This document shows positions 36,690 through 45,100 of a stretch of 64,000 bases of DNA, one piece after another. The notes below the pieces were generated by a model. It was not told the origin of the DNA. It was given only the letters and a program-made list of their open reading frames with translations, and searched no databases. Position numbers and translations under genes: made by a program. This stretch comes from Virgibacillus dokdonensis (GTDB lineage Bacteria; Bacillota; Bacilli; Bacillales; Amphibacillaceae), in NCBI RefSeq assembly GCF_900166595.1, contig NZ_LT745763.1:2600986-2664985 (forward strand), written 5' to 3'. Numbering within the stretch: position 1 is the stretch's first letter; each line of letters begins with the position of its first letter.

Positions 36690-36899
36690 GTGGAAAGAAT
36701 AATACCAGGATATTTAGTTGGGTTTGGATCTGTTAAAGATATGGAAAGATTGGAGCAATACTACGACGATGGTTTTACTGATGGTGGGATGACTGAAATT
36801 AGAGATAGTAGTATGCTCAGTATTACTGAATGTGATGAGTTATGTGAGGAACTATCTGGAGAGGTAGTTGTATGGAAAAAGAAAGAGCCCTCGGAGTGA
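36690..36899 (+). CDS. small acidic protein with RNA-hairpin-controlled start
   Basis: 69 residues, GTG start after GGAGGTGG. Acidic and soluble: LVGFGSVKDMERLEQYYDDG, SITECDELCEELSGEVV. Two Cys in an ExCDELCE segment. No family recognised. It is bracketed by its own leader hairpin and a terminator that begins inside its last codons, so it is an independent unit on the opposite strand to its neighbours. Confidence 0.6.
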   Translation: MERIIPGYLVGFGSVKDMERLEQYYDDGFTDGGMTEIRDSSMLSITECDELCEELSGEVVVWKKKEPSE

Positions 36900-36909
36900 G
36901 GGCTTTTTT
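36886..36909. terminator. bidirectional terminator between converging genes
   Basis: AGCCCTC-GGAGT-GAGGGCT followed by TTTTT on the plus strand; the minus strand also has a T-rich run after the stem. It serves both the 69-residue gene and the cassette ending at 36908. Confidence 0.75.
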
Positions 36910-37243
36910 AAATGTCGATATCGATACCCAAAAACTTAGCAATAGTTACAATACCTGCAGTACTCCCAATGATTTCCTTAAGTTTTGAAAGGCATCTTCT
37001 CACATTTGAGGTCTCATTTTTTTCAATATGCTCTTTTAAGGACTTATAAAACATTTTTGCTTCGAATTGTTTATCATTATTTGGAATTTCAGCAATTTCA
37101 CTTTCTACTTCTTCAAGAGCAGTTGTAATTTGGTTGTTTGTTTCGGTATTGATTTGATTTACATTATCTCCATTTAAGTTAATGTTTGAGCCAAAACTGT
37201 TATTCTCTATATTTCCAAATGATCTACTTTTATCATCACCCAT
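36908..37243 (-). CDS. small protein of unrecognised three-gene cassette
   Basis: 111 residues. The first 40 are Asn/Gly/Ser-rich (FGNIENNSFGSNINLNGDNV), a pattern that could form a small beta-solenoid or be disordered. A helical part follows (KQFEAKMFYKSLKEHIEK, RRCLSKLKEIIGSTAGIVTI), ending IDI. Similar Asn-rich leaders followed by a short helical effector region occur in small accessory proteins of bacterial immune operons, but I cannot assign a family. It is last in the 38726-36908 run. Confidence 0.6.
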   Translation of the reverse strand: MGDDKSRSFGNIENNSFGSNINLNGDNVNQINTETNNQITTALEEVESEIAEIPNNDKQFEAKMFYKSLKEHIEKNETSNVRRCLSKLKEIIGSTAGIVTIAKFLGIDIDI

Positions 37244-37320
37244 ATAAAAAACTCCTCCATGTATATTTATACTTACTAAGCCATAATCACGTTCTATCTG
37301 TTTAAAAGTTATTGGGTTTG

Positions 37321-37722
37321 TTACGTCAGTTGGAAAATGGCACGTTCTCTGTTGTTTTTGCTTTTTTTTTTAATTTCATCCAAAGAAGTTTGCCTGAATT
37401 GTGGAGTAAAAGAAAAAACAGGGATTAACTCATCTACATAAAATTCTTCTCCACATATAAAACAAAAAGTTTCTTCATCAACTTCTTCTTCAAGTGAAAG
37501 TATTTCTATTTTATGATTATTAGGGCATATTACCATTTTACCCGGATTTAATTCAAAGTTTCTTTTGCTCATCAAATATCTATATATTGGTTCATAAAAA
37601 GAATTAGGGAGATTTAAAGCGTAAAGAACATTTTCAACTGTAAAGTCTTCTATCTCTGGAACATTTATAGCCCACCTTGTAAGCAATTCATTTAATTCCA
37701 GAAAAGGAATGCTTTTGTTCAC
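37321..37722 (-). CDS. zinc-ribbon-containing protein of unrecognised cassette
   Basis: 133 residues. The first 60 are helical (LNELLTRWAINVPEIEDFTV, LPNSFYEPIYRYLMSKRNF). A probable zinc site follows, CPNNH...CFICGEEF (C-x3-H plus C-x2-C). A basic tail ends the protein. The arrangement suggests an adaptor that binds nucleic acid or another protein. It starts 26 bases after the larger cassette gene and precedes the Asn-rich gene by 77 bases. No family recognised. Confidence 0.65.
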   Translation of the reverse strand: MNKSIPFLELNELLTRWAINVPEIEDFTVENVLYALNLPNSFYEPIYRYLMSKRNFELNPGKMVICPNNHKIEILSLEEEVDEETFCFICGEEFYVDELIPVFSFTPQFRQTSLDEIKKKSKNNRERAIFQLT

Positions 37723-37748
37723 TGTTTCTCCCCCCCCCTCGCTTCTTA

Positions 37749-38726
37749 TTATTCTTTTGTTGCTGCGCTTTGCGTTAGAGCCTTCTCAGTAATGTTTACC
37801 CTTATCAAAGCATCTAAAACATGGTCTATTACAACTTCTGGTACATCGGTTGTAAATTTAAATACACCCTTTTGAATATTAACCTCGAATGTAGCTTCAA
37901 CTACTATCGAAGTAGTTGGGTCTTCAAAACGAAAAAAACAAGTTTCATCCATCGTCTGATCTGTAGGCAATCCCGTTTTTTCTATTGCGTCTTTAATAGT
38001 ACTCATCGTACTATCTTCAGTTAAATTTATACCTTTTTTTCCATTAAACCTAATACTACCTACAGTAGATGGTACTGCAATATGTGTTGAAGCTACTCCA
38101 GCAGAAAGAAGATCACAAAGACGCTTTGCATTTTCTTTGGTCAACTTTGGAACCGTGTAAAATTTCGTTTCTTGTGTAATACCCATAATTTTGTACATAT
38201 GTTCAATATATTTCTTTAAGTCAGTATTTGAACATCTGAATTGTATCTTTTCTTCACTTCCAAAATGAACCACAATAGATGCAAACGAAGGGTAGTATGT
38301 TAATATTTTATCATAATCAATATATTTTGTTGTGTATTTTTTATGCACAAGTTTTAAATATACGCTTGACCCTTCGTGTTTTAGTGCGCATATTTTAAAT
38401 TCATCTGACAGCTCAGGGCGCCACTCTGAATTTAACTCTGTCGAAATTGATTTATTAAAAACTGGTAGGTTCCCTTCCCGTTGTAGAATATTTATGAACT
38501 TTTCAGGCGTCTTGCACTTTTCTGGGAAATTGGATTCTATTTCTAATAAAGTTATATTCCTACCTTTAAATTTAAATTGTTCATTCAAATAAATAACTTG
38601 TTCTTTCTTATTAATTTTTATAAGATCTTCTATTATCTCCTTACTTTCCCTGCTCCTAAATTTAATTTTATTTAATTTTGCTAATTGATTAATATACTTT
38701 TTTGGTATATTACCATGCTCAACCAT
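37749..38726 (-). CDS. large protein of unrecognised three-gene cassette
   Basis: 325 residues, soluble, no membrane segment. The N-terminal third is Lys/Glu-rich and helical (YINQLAKLNKIKFRSRESKE). The middle is beta-rich (SSVYLKLVHKKYTTKYIDYD). The C-terminal third has STMSTIKDAIEKTGLPTDQT and TTSIVVEATFEVNIQKGVFK. No catalytic motif stands out and I recognise no family. It is the first gene of the cassette, with about 160 bases of AT-rich upstream sequence for its own promoter, in a zone that also carries a Shedu gene. Confidence 0.65.
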   Translation of the reverse strand: MVEHGNIPKKYINQLAKLNKIKFRSRESKEIIEDLIKINKKEQVIYLNEQFKFKGRNITLLEIESNFPEKCKTPEKFINILQREGNLPVFNKSISTELNSEWRPELSDEFKICALKHEGSSVYLKLVHKKYTTKYIDYDKILTYYPSFASIVVHFGSEEKIQFRCSNTDLKKYIEHMYKIMGITQETKFYTVPKLTKENAKRLCDLLSAGVASTHIAVPSTVGSIRFNGKKGINLTEDSTMSTIKDAIEKTGLPTDQTMDETCFFRFEDPTTSIVVEATFEVNIQKGVFKFTTDVPEVVIDHVLDALIRVNITEKALTQSAATKE

Positions 38727-38931
38727 ACACCCCTACCCTTTCTCTCAGAAGTAAATCAGTTTCATTTTACTTGTAATATTCGACAAATAAATCAAAAGTC
38801 CTGCTACTTATAGAAATATTTTCCTATTATAACATTGCTACTCCATTTCAACAGAAAAGCAAACTTAGGTATTTACAAATAAAAAGATAATGATATACTG
38901 GCCGAAATACACAAAACAAAGGCGGAGTACT

Positions 38932-39156
38932 ATGCTTGGTTACAATGAGGAGATATCAGAAGTGCTATTTTGTAACGACTGCGAGTCACCAAAAGAAAAA
39001 ATTTCGGAAAGTGATAAGTTTGCTTACAACTTTTGGGATATACAAACAGCAGAGAACGATAATAACTACCGATATGCACATTATTACAAAAGTGCATACG
39101 ACCAAGAAACGGATGATTTGTGTTTAATTTATATAACCACAGAACAAATTAGATAA
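38932..39156 (+). CDS. small protein, unrecognised
   Basis: 74 residues from ATG at 38932, after GGCGGAG. Acidic and Tyr-rich: LFCNDCESPKEKISESDKFA has one CxxC, then NNYRYAHYYKSAYDQETDDL. It is divergent from the unrecognised cassette and has its own terminator. Role unknown. Confidence 0.5.
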   Translation: MLGYNEEISEVLFCNDCESPKEKISESDKFAYNFWDIQTAENDNNYRYAHYYKSAYDQETDDLCLIYITTEQIR

Positions 39157-39169
39157 AATTTTAATTCAA

Positions 39170-39197
39170 CCCCATCCAACTAAGGACGGGGCTTTTT
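39170..39197 (+). terminator. terminator of the 74-residue gene
   Basis: CCCCATCC-AACTAA-GGACGGGG followed by CTTTTT, 13 bases past the stop. It also lies just beyond the end of the lysin gene on the other strand. Confidence 0.75.
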
Positions 39198-39201
39198 AAC
39201 A

Positions 39202-40434
39202 TCAATACACGTCTAATTTACGCACCCAAGACATAATACCACCAAGTAACACACGATCTGATTTAACCTGTTTAACCGTGTATGAGTTACCTTTAACAAA
39301 GTCAGCAATGGACTCACCAGTCGCAAAGGTGCTTGCTGATTTTTTGACCGTTACTTTTTGTCCAGGACTAAACGATTTTGATTTTTGTTTGCTGGACTTA
39401 CCAGATCCACCTACATCTGATTTGTATACCCACGAATAAATTTCTTTGAGTAGCACTTTATTTCTCTTTACTTGCTGTACAGTGTAGGTTTTACCTTTTA
39501 TGCTAGACGGTATATTTTCACCAGTAACATATTTTTTCGCTCCCTTGCTTAGGTATACCTTGCTGCCAACTTTTATGGATTTAGATGGTTTAGATACAGG
39601 CTTGCCTTTTTTAAGTTTATTTAGCAACTCTGTATTTTGGCTAGCCGTACCTTTATACCCTTTAACACCGTATAGTTTGGCTAGTTTAGCGCGGTTTCTG
39701 AAGCTAGAATCTATCTTTTTATGGTTAAGATACTCAACAACGGAATTGCCATTGTATGAGCCTTTATTTGGGTTTGGTTTGCTAGGCTTAGATGGTTTAT
39801 CAGCAACAGTTGTACCATCCAAATCCTTAAAATTAACTCCATAATAACGACAAATAGCCTTAGCATGTACTCTTGCCATATCTTTTACATATTGCTTTTG
39901 CTTACTACCGAAAATCAATTCAAAATCGTCATTTTTTCCCGGCTCATCATTTGTCATAAAACCATTTTCAGTCAACACTGCTGTCATAGCTGTTTCACGA
40001 CAAATGTGTAGGTCAGTCCAATTGTTCGGCTTTGAAGCATGTAGACCATTACCGTGGACGTCATAGCCTGCTTTTTTACACTCGTCTACATATAACTCTG
40101 CCAGTTTTTTAGAGTCCTTTGCTGTATGCCAATAAAATGCACAACGACCATCAACGTTTTTATTACCATTTGCATTGGCATGAATAGACCAAACTAGATC
40201 AACGCCTTTTGAATTATAGTAATTGGTACGTGTGGTTAAACCTACGTCAGGACTAAAAGGCTTTTGTTTCATTACTGTTTTAAATCCGTTGTGCTTTAGT
40301 AGTTTGTCCAACTCAACCCCTACCTTGGAGTTAAAATCATGCTCTGCATAACCTTTACCACCAATATATACACCCTTGTTTGGTGGAAACGTATCAGATC
40401 CATGTCCAATGTCTATCGCTACTTCTTTTGTCAT
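39202..40434 (-). CDS. phage endolysin, N-acetylmuramoyl-L-alanine amidase
   Basis: 410 residues. An N-terminal Amidase_3 domain (about 1-200) has zinc ligands H11 (DIGHGSD) and E31 (YAEHDFN), a later His in WSIHANAN, and catalytic Glu in LTENGF. A Ser/Pro/Lys linker leads to a helical spacer, then two related C-terminal SH3-like repeats (KGKTYTVQQVKRNKVLLKEI and KGNSYTVKQVKSDRVLLGGI) that should bind the wall. It cuts the amide between muramic acid and the stem peptide to free progeny phage. Last gene of the lysis module. Confidence 0.92.
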   Translation of the reverse strand: MTKEVAIDIGHGSDTFPPNKGVYIGGKGYAEHDFNSKVGVELDKLLKHNGFKTVMKQKPFSPDVGLTTRTNYYNSKGVDLVWSIHANANGNKNVDGRCAFYWHTAKDSKKLAELYVDECKKAGYDVHGNGLHASKPNNWTDLHICRETAMTAVLTENGFMTNDEPGKNDDFELIFGSKQKQYVKDMARVHAKAICRYYGVNFKDLDGTTVADKPSKPSKPNPNKGSYNGNSVVEYLNHKKIDSSFRNRAKLAKLYGVKGYKGTASQNTELLNKLKKGKPVSKPSKSIKVGSKVYLSKGAKKYVTGENIPSSIKGKTYTVQQVKRNKVLLKEIYSWVYKSDVGGSGKSSKQKSKSFSPGQKVTVKKSASTFATGESIADFVKGNSYTVKQVKSDRVLLGGIMSWVRKLDVY

Positions 40435-40460
40435 TTAAATCTCTCCTTTATTTGTAATAT

Positions 40461-40489
40461 AAAAAGGCACTCGCGAATGAGCACCTTAA
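40461..40489 (-). terminator. hairpin between holin and lysin
   Basis: Minus strand AAGGTGCTC-ATTCGC-GAGTGCCTT followed by TTT, upstream of the lysin ribosome site. It may act as an attenuator within the lysis operon. Confidence 0.6.
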
Positions 40490-40508
40490 TCAACGTTTTT
40501 TTACCTTA

Positions 40509-40772
40509 TTAAGCATTGTCTCTAGGCTTTTTATAATGTCTTGCTTGCTTACTATCGCTTAATCCTTTGGTAGTAGGGTCATTAACAATACCTAAAATAA
40601 CCAACACACCAAATACAGCGTTAATAAACTTGGTTGCTTCTGCGTTAATTAAATCGGCAGCAAGAGTATAACCAAACCACTCACCCACAATTTGAGCCAG
40701 TAAAATAACGGCTGAAACTAACGTAATCCAAAACGATTTTTTCTTTGCTCTTACTTTCCAGTTGATTTTCAT
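40509..40772 (-). CDS. phi LC3-family holin
   Basis: 87 residues. INWKVRAKKKSFWITLVSAV at the N-terminus and FGVLVILGIVNDPTTKGLSD at the C-terminal side are the phi LC3 holin pattern, with two membrane helices and a basic tail. It opens the membrane so the amidase can reach the wall. It lies between the XhlA-like gene and the lysin. Confidence 0.92.
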   Translation of the reverse strand: MKINWKVRAKKKSFWITLVSAVILLAQIVGEWFGYTLAADLINAEATKFINAVFGVLVILGIVNDPTTKGLSDSKQARHYKKPRDNA

Positions 40773-40797
40773 GTAAATTACCTCCTTGGTATAAAAT

Positions 40798-40832
40798 ATT
40801 AAAAAAACGACTTGCCCGTTTGGACTAGCCGT
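40798..40832 (-). terminator. hairpin after the xhlA-like gene
   Basis: Minus strand ACGGCTAGTCC-AAAC-GGGCAAGTCGT followed by TTTTTT, starting directly at the end of the xhlA-like gene. Confidence 0.65.
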
Positions 40833-41105
40833 TTAATTCTCCATGTTGTCGATTCTTTTATGAGCCTGCTTGCTACTTTCTTCTACTCTTGTAACTCTTT
40901 CTGATAAATGAGCAATGTTTTTCTCGTTGGCTTTTAAATCTATTCTTATATCATCAACTCCTTTGCGAATATATCCAAGTTCTGAACGAACTTCTGCTGT
41001 ATCTCTGCTGTCTGTTTTAATAGATTTGGACTTGTTTAACTGATAGCCTAAATAACTTACCACAAGCCCTAAAATAGCTACTACAATGCCAAGTTCTACT
41101 GTCAT
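40833..41105 (-). CDS. XhlA-like holin-associated protein
   Basis: 90 residues. Here the membrane helix is N-terminal (GIVVAILGLVVSYLGYQLN), followed by a coiled coil with LSERVTRVEESSKQAHKRID. This matches the XhlA/hemolysin family or the related phage coiled-coil membrane proteins that assist holins. It is found beside a holin and lysin as expected. Its membrane segment is at the opposite end from typical XhlA, so the family name is used loosely. Confidence 0.75.
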   Translation of the reverse strand: MTVELGIVVAILGLVVSYLGYQLNKSKSIKTDSRDTAEVRSELGYIRKGVDDIRIDLKANEKNIAHLSERVTRVEESSKQAHKRIDNMEN

Positions 41106-41130
41106 GTTTACCTCCCTGCATAAGACATAA

Positions 41131-41157
41131 AGAAAAGCACCTCGTTTGAGATGCTTT
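41131..41157 (-). terminator. terminator of the DUF4145 gene
   Basis: Minus strand AAAGCATCTC-AAAC-GAGGTGCTTT followed by TCTTT, overlapping the stop codon. Confidence 0.7.
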
Positions 41158-41887
41158 AATCATTAATTTTTATTTCTTTGTACTCGTACACCGTTCTTAT
41201 TAAATCTTCAATTATATTCAAACCCTTTTTAATAGTGCTTTTCTTAGGTACATCTAATTCATGTGCAGTAGCGTTGCCTAGATCCCTTATTTGTTGTAAA
41301 ATCCCAGCATTTACAGGAGTAATTAATTTTTTTTCTTCCATACCATTGATGCGTCCTTCTAAACTTTTACTCCTTAATTCTTTTTTAGCCTTATTAATTT
41401 TCTTATTACCACTTTTATCTAATATATACCCATTGCTAGTTGAGGTGTCATTACAAAAACCTTCTATTATCATTCTCAAACCAACGGCTGCCAACAAGTA
41501 ATGCCTTAATTCATAACATGATACAACCTGTTTGTACAATTCTAATATTGTATCTGGAGCATTCTTAAAATGTTGAATATCATACTTATAATTAACTGTT
41601 GGCACTTTTGCCACCGGTTCTTCAGGATAAACATATTTTTCAGTTTCAAATTCACCTAAATAAACCATAGTATCGTCTCCGTATTCTCTAAAAAACGCTA
41701 CAGTATCACAGCCTAAGCATTTAGTTATATAATAAGAATCGGCAAATTGTAAATCAGCCTCTGGTAAATCATTACTATTTTCTTCGTATTTAAAAATATA
41801 ACCATGGTTTGTTTTCACGTCACATGTACTACAATATATTTTTCCTTCTATTTTACCTTGGGTAGAAATGATAATCACCCTCCTCAC
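41156..41887 (-). CDS. DUF4145 protein inserted in the lysis region
   Basis: About 240 residues. An N-terminal zinc-ribbon-like part has two CxxC pairs (YCSTCDVK, TKCLGCDTV). The DUF4145 helical domain follows (YLLAAVGLRMIIEGFC, RINGMEEKKLITPVNAGILQ, IRDLGNATAHE). DUF4145 is often linked to restriction or other defence genes. The start is uncertain: AGGAGG lies inside the frame and is followed by ATC/ATT codons rather than ATG/GTG/TTG, while the GTG at 41887 has no site. It is bounded by terminators on both sides, so it behaves as an independent moron gene. Confidence 0.75.
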   Translation of the reverse strand: MRRVIIISTQGKIEGKIYCSTCDVKTNHGYIFKYEENSNDLPEADLQFADSYYITKCLGCDTVAFFREYGDDTMVYLGEFETEKYVYPEEPVAKVPTVNYKYDIQHFKNAPDTILELYKQVVSCYELRHYLLAAVGLRMIIEGFCNDTSTSNGYILDKSGNKKINKAKKELRSKSLEGRINGMEEKKLITPVNAGILQQIRDLGNATAHELDVPKKSTIKKGLNIIEDLIRTVYEYKEIKIND

Positions 41888-41924
41888 CTACTAATTTCGA
41901 CAAGGAGGAACAATTTTCCTGCAT

Positions 41925-41948
41925 AAAAAATAACGCCTATTCAGCGTT
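41925..41948 (-). terminator. terminator at the end of the tail operon
   Basis: Minus strand AACGC-TGAATAG-GCGTT followed by ATTTTTT, overlapping the last codons of the 54-residue gene. Confidence 0.6.
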
Positions 41949-42101
41949 TTCTTCTTCTTGTGATGTATTTGCCTTCAGCTCATTTATTTCCTCTTGTTGT
42001 GCGGTAATTATAGCCTCATGATAGGCTTTTTCTTGTGAAAGCTGTGCTACTTGATTACTTAATGCATTTACTACATATTGTAAATTAACTTCTTGTTCCA
42101 T
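41937..42101 (-). CDS. short coiled-coil tail-operon protein
   Basis: 54 residues beginning MEQEVNLQYVVNALSNQVAQ and ending QEEENAE, all helical and acidic. Its ATG shares one base with the stop of the tail-spike gene (TAATG), and GGAGAATCC precedes it, so it is translated by coupling. Small coiled-coil proteins directly after tail fibres or spikes are common in phages of Gram-positive hosts and may aid fibre assembly. Specific role unknown. Confidence 0.75.
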   Translation of the reverse strand: MEQEVNLQYVVNALSNQVAQLSQEKAYHEAIITAQQEEINELKANTSQEEENAE

Positions 42102-45100
42102 TAGGATTCTCCTTTTATAATTTTTTCAAGTTCATCAATACGCTGTTGTTGGTATTTTAGTGCTCCTGCAATAACGTTTATATAGTTGTCTTGTACTAAA
42201 GCATCACCTTGCTCGTCCAATATTTCTTTTGGGCTTTCTTCTGCTATAGGACCATAGCTTTTTCTACATCTAGAGCTTTGTTTATCATCATTTTTATAGT
42301 GATATGATTTAATTTTTATTTGATCGAAAATGTTTTGCGCCATTTCTGGTGCAAAATCATTAATATTTTCTTTCATGTCTCTTGTGGATAGCTTTATTGT
42401 GTCTTTGCAATGAAGATAATTTGTATATACTCTCCATAGTCTCCTAGATTTTATACCTACATAGCCCCCTGCACTTCTATTACTGTAAATGCGTGGATGC
42501 CAATCTCCATCACCATCTTTATAATCATTAAACTCCCAGTAGTTACTAGAAGGCCCTTGATTAAACCAAAATCTATGTGCGTCTGCCTTATATAACATTC
42601 TCTTGCCCGAATAAAGAGATGTTGACACATCATTATTTTGACTACCAATTATAAAGTCGTTGTTAACATTCATTCCGACACTAGCTGCATCGCTACCATT
42701 ACCACTGAAAAACCTTATCGTACTAGGGTCAGACTGCCCTTTGCCAGCTATATCACGTACGCCAATGTGTATCCTTACCCTGCCCCTGCTATCGACTGAC
42801 TCAAATCCTTTATCGTCTATTTGGATAGCCTGTGTACCATTTTTAACACGTATTAGCACCTTGTTCGCATCTATGATACCAGATTTAATTTTATCGGCAG
42901 TAACACTAGAGATCATTGCATTGGTTACTCTTACGTTGGCTATCTTAGCAAAATCTATTTTGGCATTACTTGCAATAAGGTCATTGGTAATTACGCCATC
43001 CTTAATATAAACTTTCCCGTTTCTAACAACTAAATCACCATCGATGGAAACGCGTTGCGCATTAATTTTAATCTGTTCGGGAGATTGATTAATACTGGAT
43101 ACAACGCCATTTTTACTTACTTTTGACTCAATACGGTCAGCGTGTTGTTTAATAGTTGATTCGGCTGTACTAACGCGCATGGTCATATTATCCATGTCTT
43201 TGTTATAAGTAGTTTCCGTTACCTTTCCCTCAATCAAGTCCGCTTGCTGTTTAAACGTGGAGTTAGCCGTACTTTTAAACTTTTCGTAGTCCGTTTTAAT
43301 TGCTGAAAATTCTTGCTCGACACCTTTAGCTGTTTGCTCAATTTCTGATGCGTAGTGTTCAACGGATTCGATTTTTTTATCGGTGTCTTCGGGTGCTGGC
43401 GTCCAATCGGTTGCCTTGTTTCCTTTTTCAGCCATTTCGTGTTTAATTTCGAATAAAAGTTCGGATGCATCGGAACCAGCATCGCTTCTTTGCACAGCGA
43501 AATTTAGCTTATAGCAATCCTCTGGAATGATTGCAGTATGAGTTAATCTTTTTTCTTCTCCCGGATATATTTTTTTTTCTCCGCGATTTGATTCGTGGAA
43601 TCTGCCATCAGGATAAAACCAAGTGAATCTAGGGTTAATATATGCTGGTGCATCTTTAGGTAATTTTGCCGTAAAAGATAATGTTATTTCATCCCCTGGC
43701 TTCAAACCCATTTCCTCTAAGTCTCTTGTTTGGATGTGATAGTACCAGATACCTGCTTTTACAGTTTTATAAGATTGATTACTGTTTATAATTAAATTCC
43801 TTCCACCAACCTCTATCTTACCCAGCTCGCCTTTAACATAAGTTGCATCGACTTTACTTCTAATCATATCCGCCTGTTGTTCGATGGTTGATTTATTACT
43901 GTTGATGTCGGTAATTATACCTTGCTTATCGGTGTTGTAAGTGGTGTTATCAACCTTGCTTGCTATGCCCTCAGCGTTAATTTGTATGGCAGCACTATTT
44001 TTATTTATTGACGTCTCAAGGCTTTGTTTATCTTGTTTATATTGCTTATTATCAACTTTAGCAGTAATATCTTTTTCCGTTTGGATAATGCGAGATTCAT
44101 GACTTTCTAAGTCTCTTATAATGCCATCTTTATCCTTTTTATACTGTTCGCCAGATACCTTACTAGCTATTTCCTTGGCATTTTGCGTAATGCTAGATTC
44201 AGCACTTTCAACCCTACCTGTTATGACATTTACAGTCTCAAGTTCTGCCTTAGACTTTATTTCTTTTGCGTTTTGAGTGATAGATGTTTCCGCAGTGTCA
44301 ACTCTATTTTTTAAAGAGTTATATTCCGTACTCGATGCTTTAGATTCTATTTCTTTTTCGTTTTGCTTTATCATCGTTTCGTGACTTTGCAAATTTTCAA
44401 CAATGCCGTCTTTATCTGTCTCATAAGTGGTTTTTGATACAACATTATTAAAGCGAGTATCTACCTGTTCAATCGTGTAAACATCGTCTTTGTTAACTTT
44501 GCTTACCAGTTGACCATTCACCCACTCCGCATTTACTTTTTCGGCAAGGTCTGCCTTAACCTCGTCAACGATTTCCTTATCAGCTTTCTTGACCAGTTGC
44601 CCATTTACCCATTCGGCGCCAACCTTATCAGCTAAATCGGAAACAATTTGACTTACTTTTTCCTGGTAATCTTCCATAGCTACCGCACCAAGTTCATCAG
44701 CACTTGTAGGAGCAAGTGGTTTCCAATCCTCACCATTCCAGTGACGTAGGATATTAGGTTCTTTGCTGGTATCCAACCAATACTTATAATCTTTAGGACT
44801 AGGTGCTTCCTTGCCTTTGTAAATGCTGTATTCGATAAAGTCAGGAACAATATCCTCTATATCTGGTAAGTCTAGTTGCACGGTTGAAGCACTAACCTGC
44901 TCTGAATACTCACTTGCTGTGCCATGCGTATTAACAGCTCTTACTCGGAAATACCATTTTTCATCCGTATCAGCATCAAAGTTATAGCCACCTACTTTCC
45001 CACGGAAAACAAGGTTTGTAGGATCGGGAGCAAATCCATTGGTTTTACTAGCGAACACCTCATATGCAGCTATGGCGTAAGTAGATTCAAATGTCCATGA

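Noticed and set aside
41937..42101. Tail fibre assembly (Tfa/U) protein
   Set aside because: The product is far too short and is only a coiled coil, so no such name is justified.
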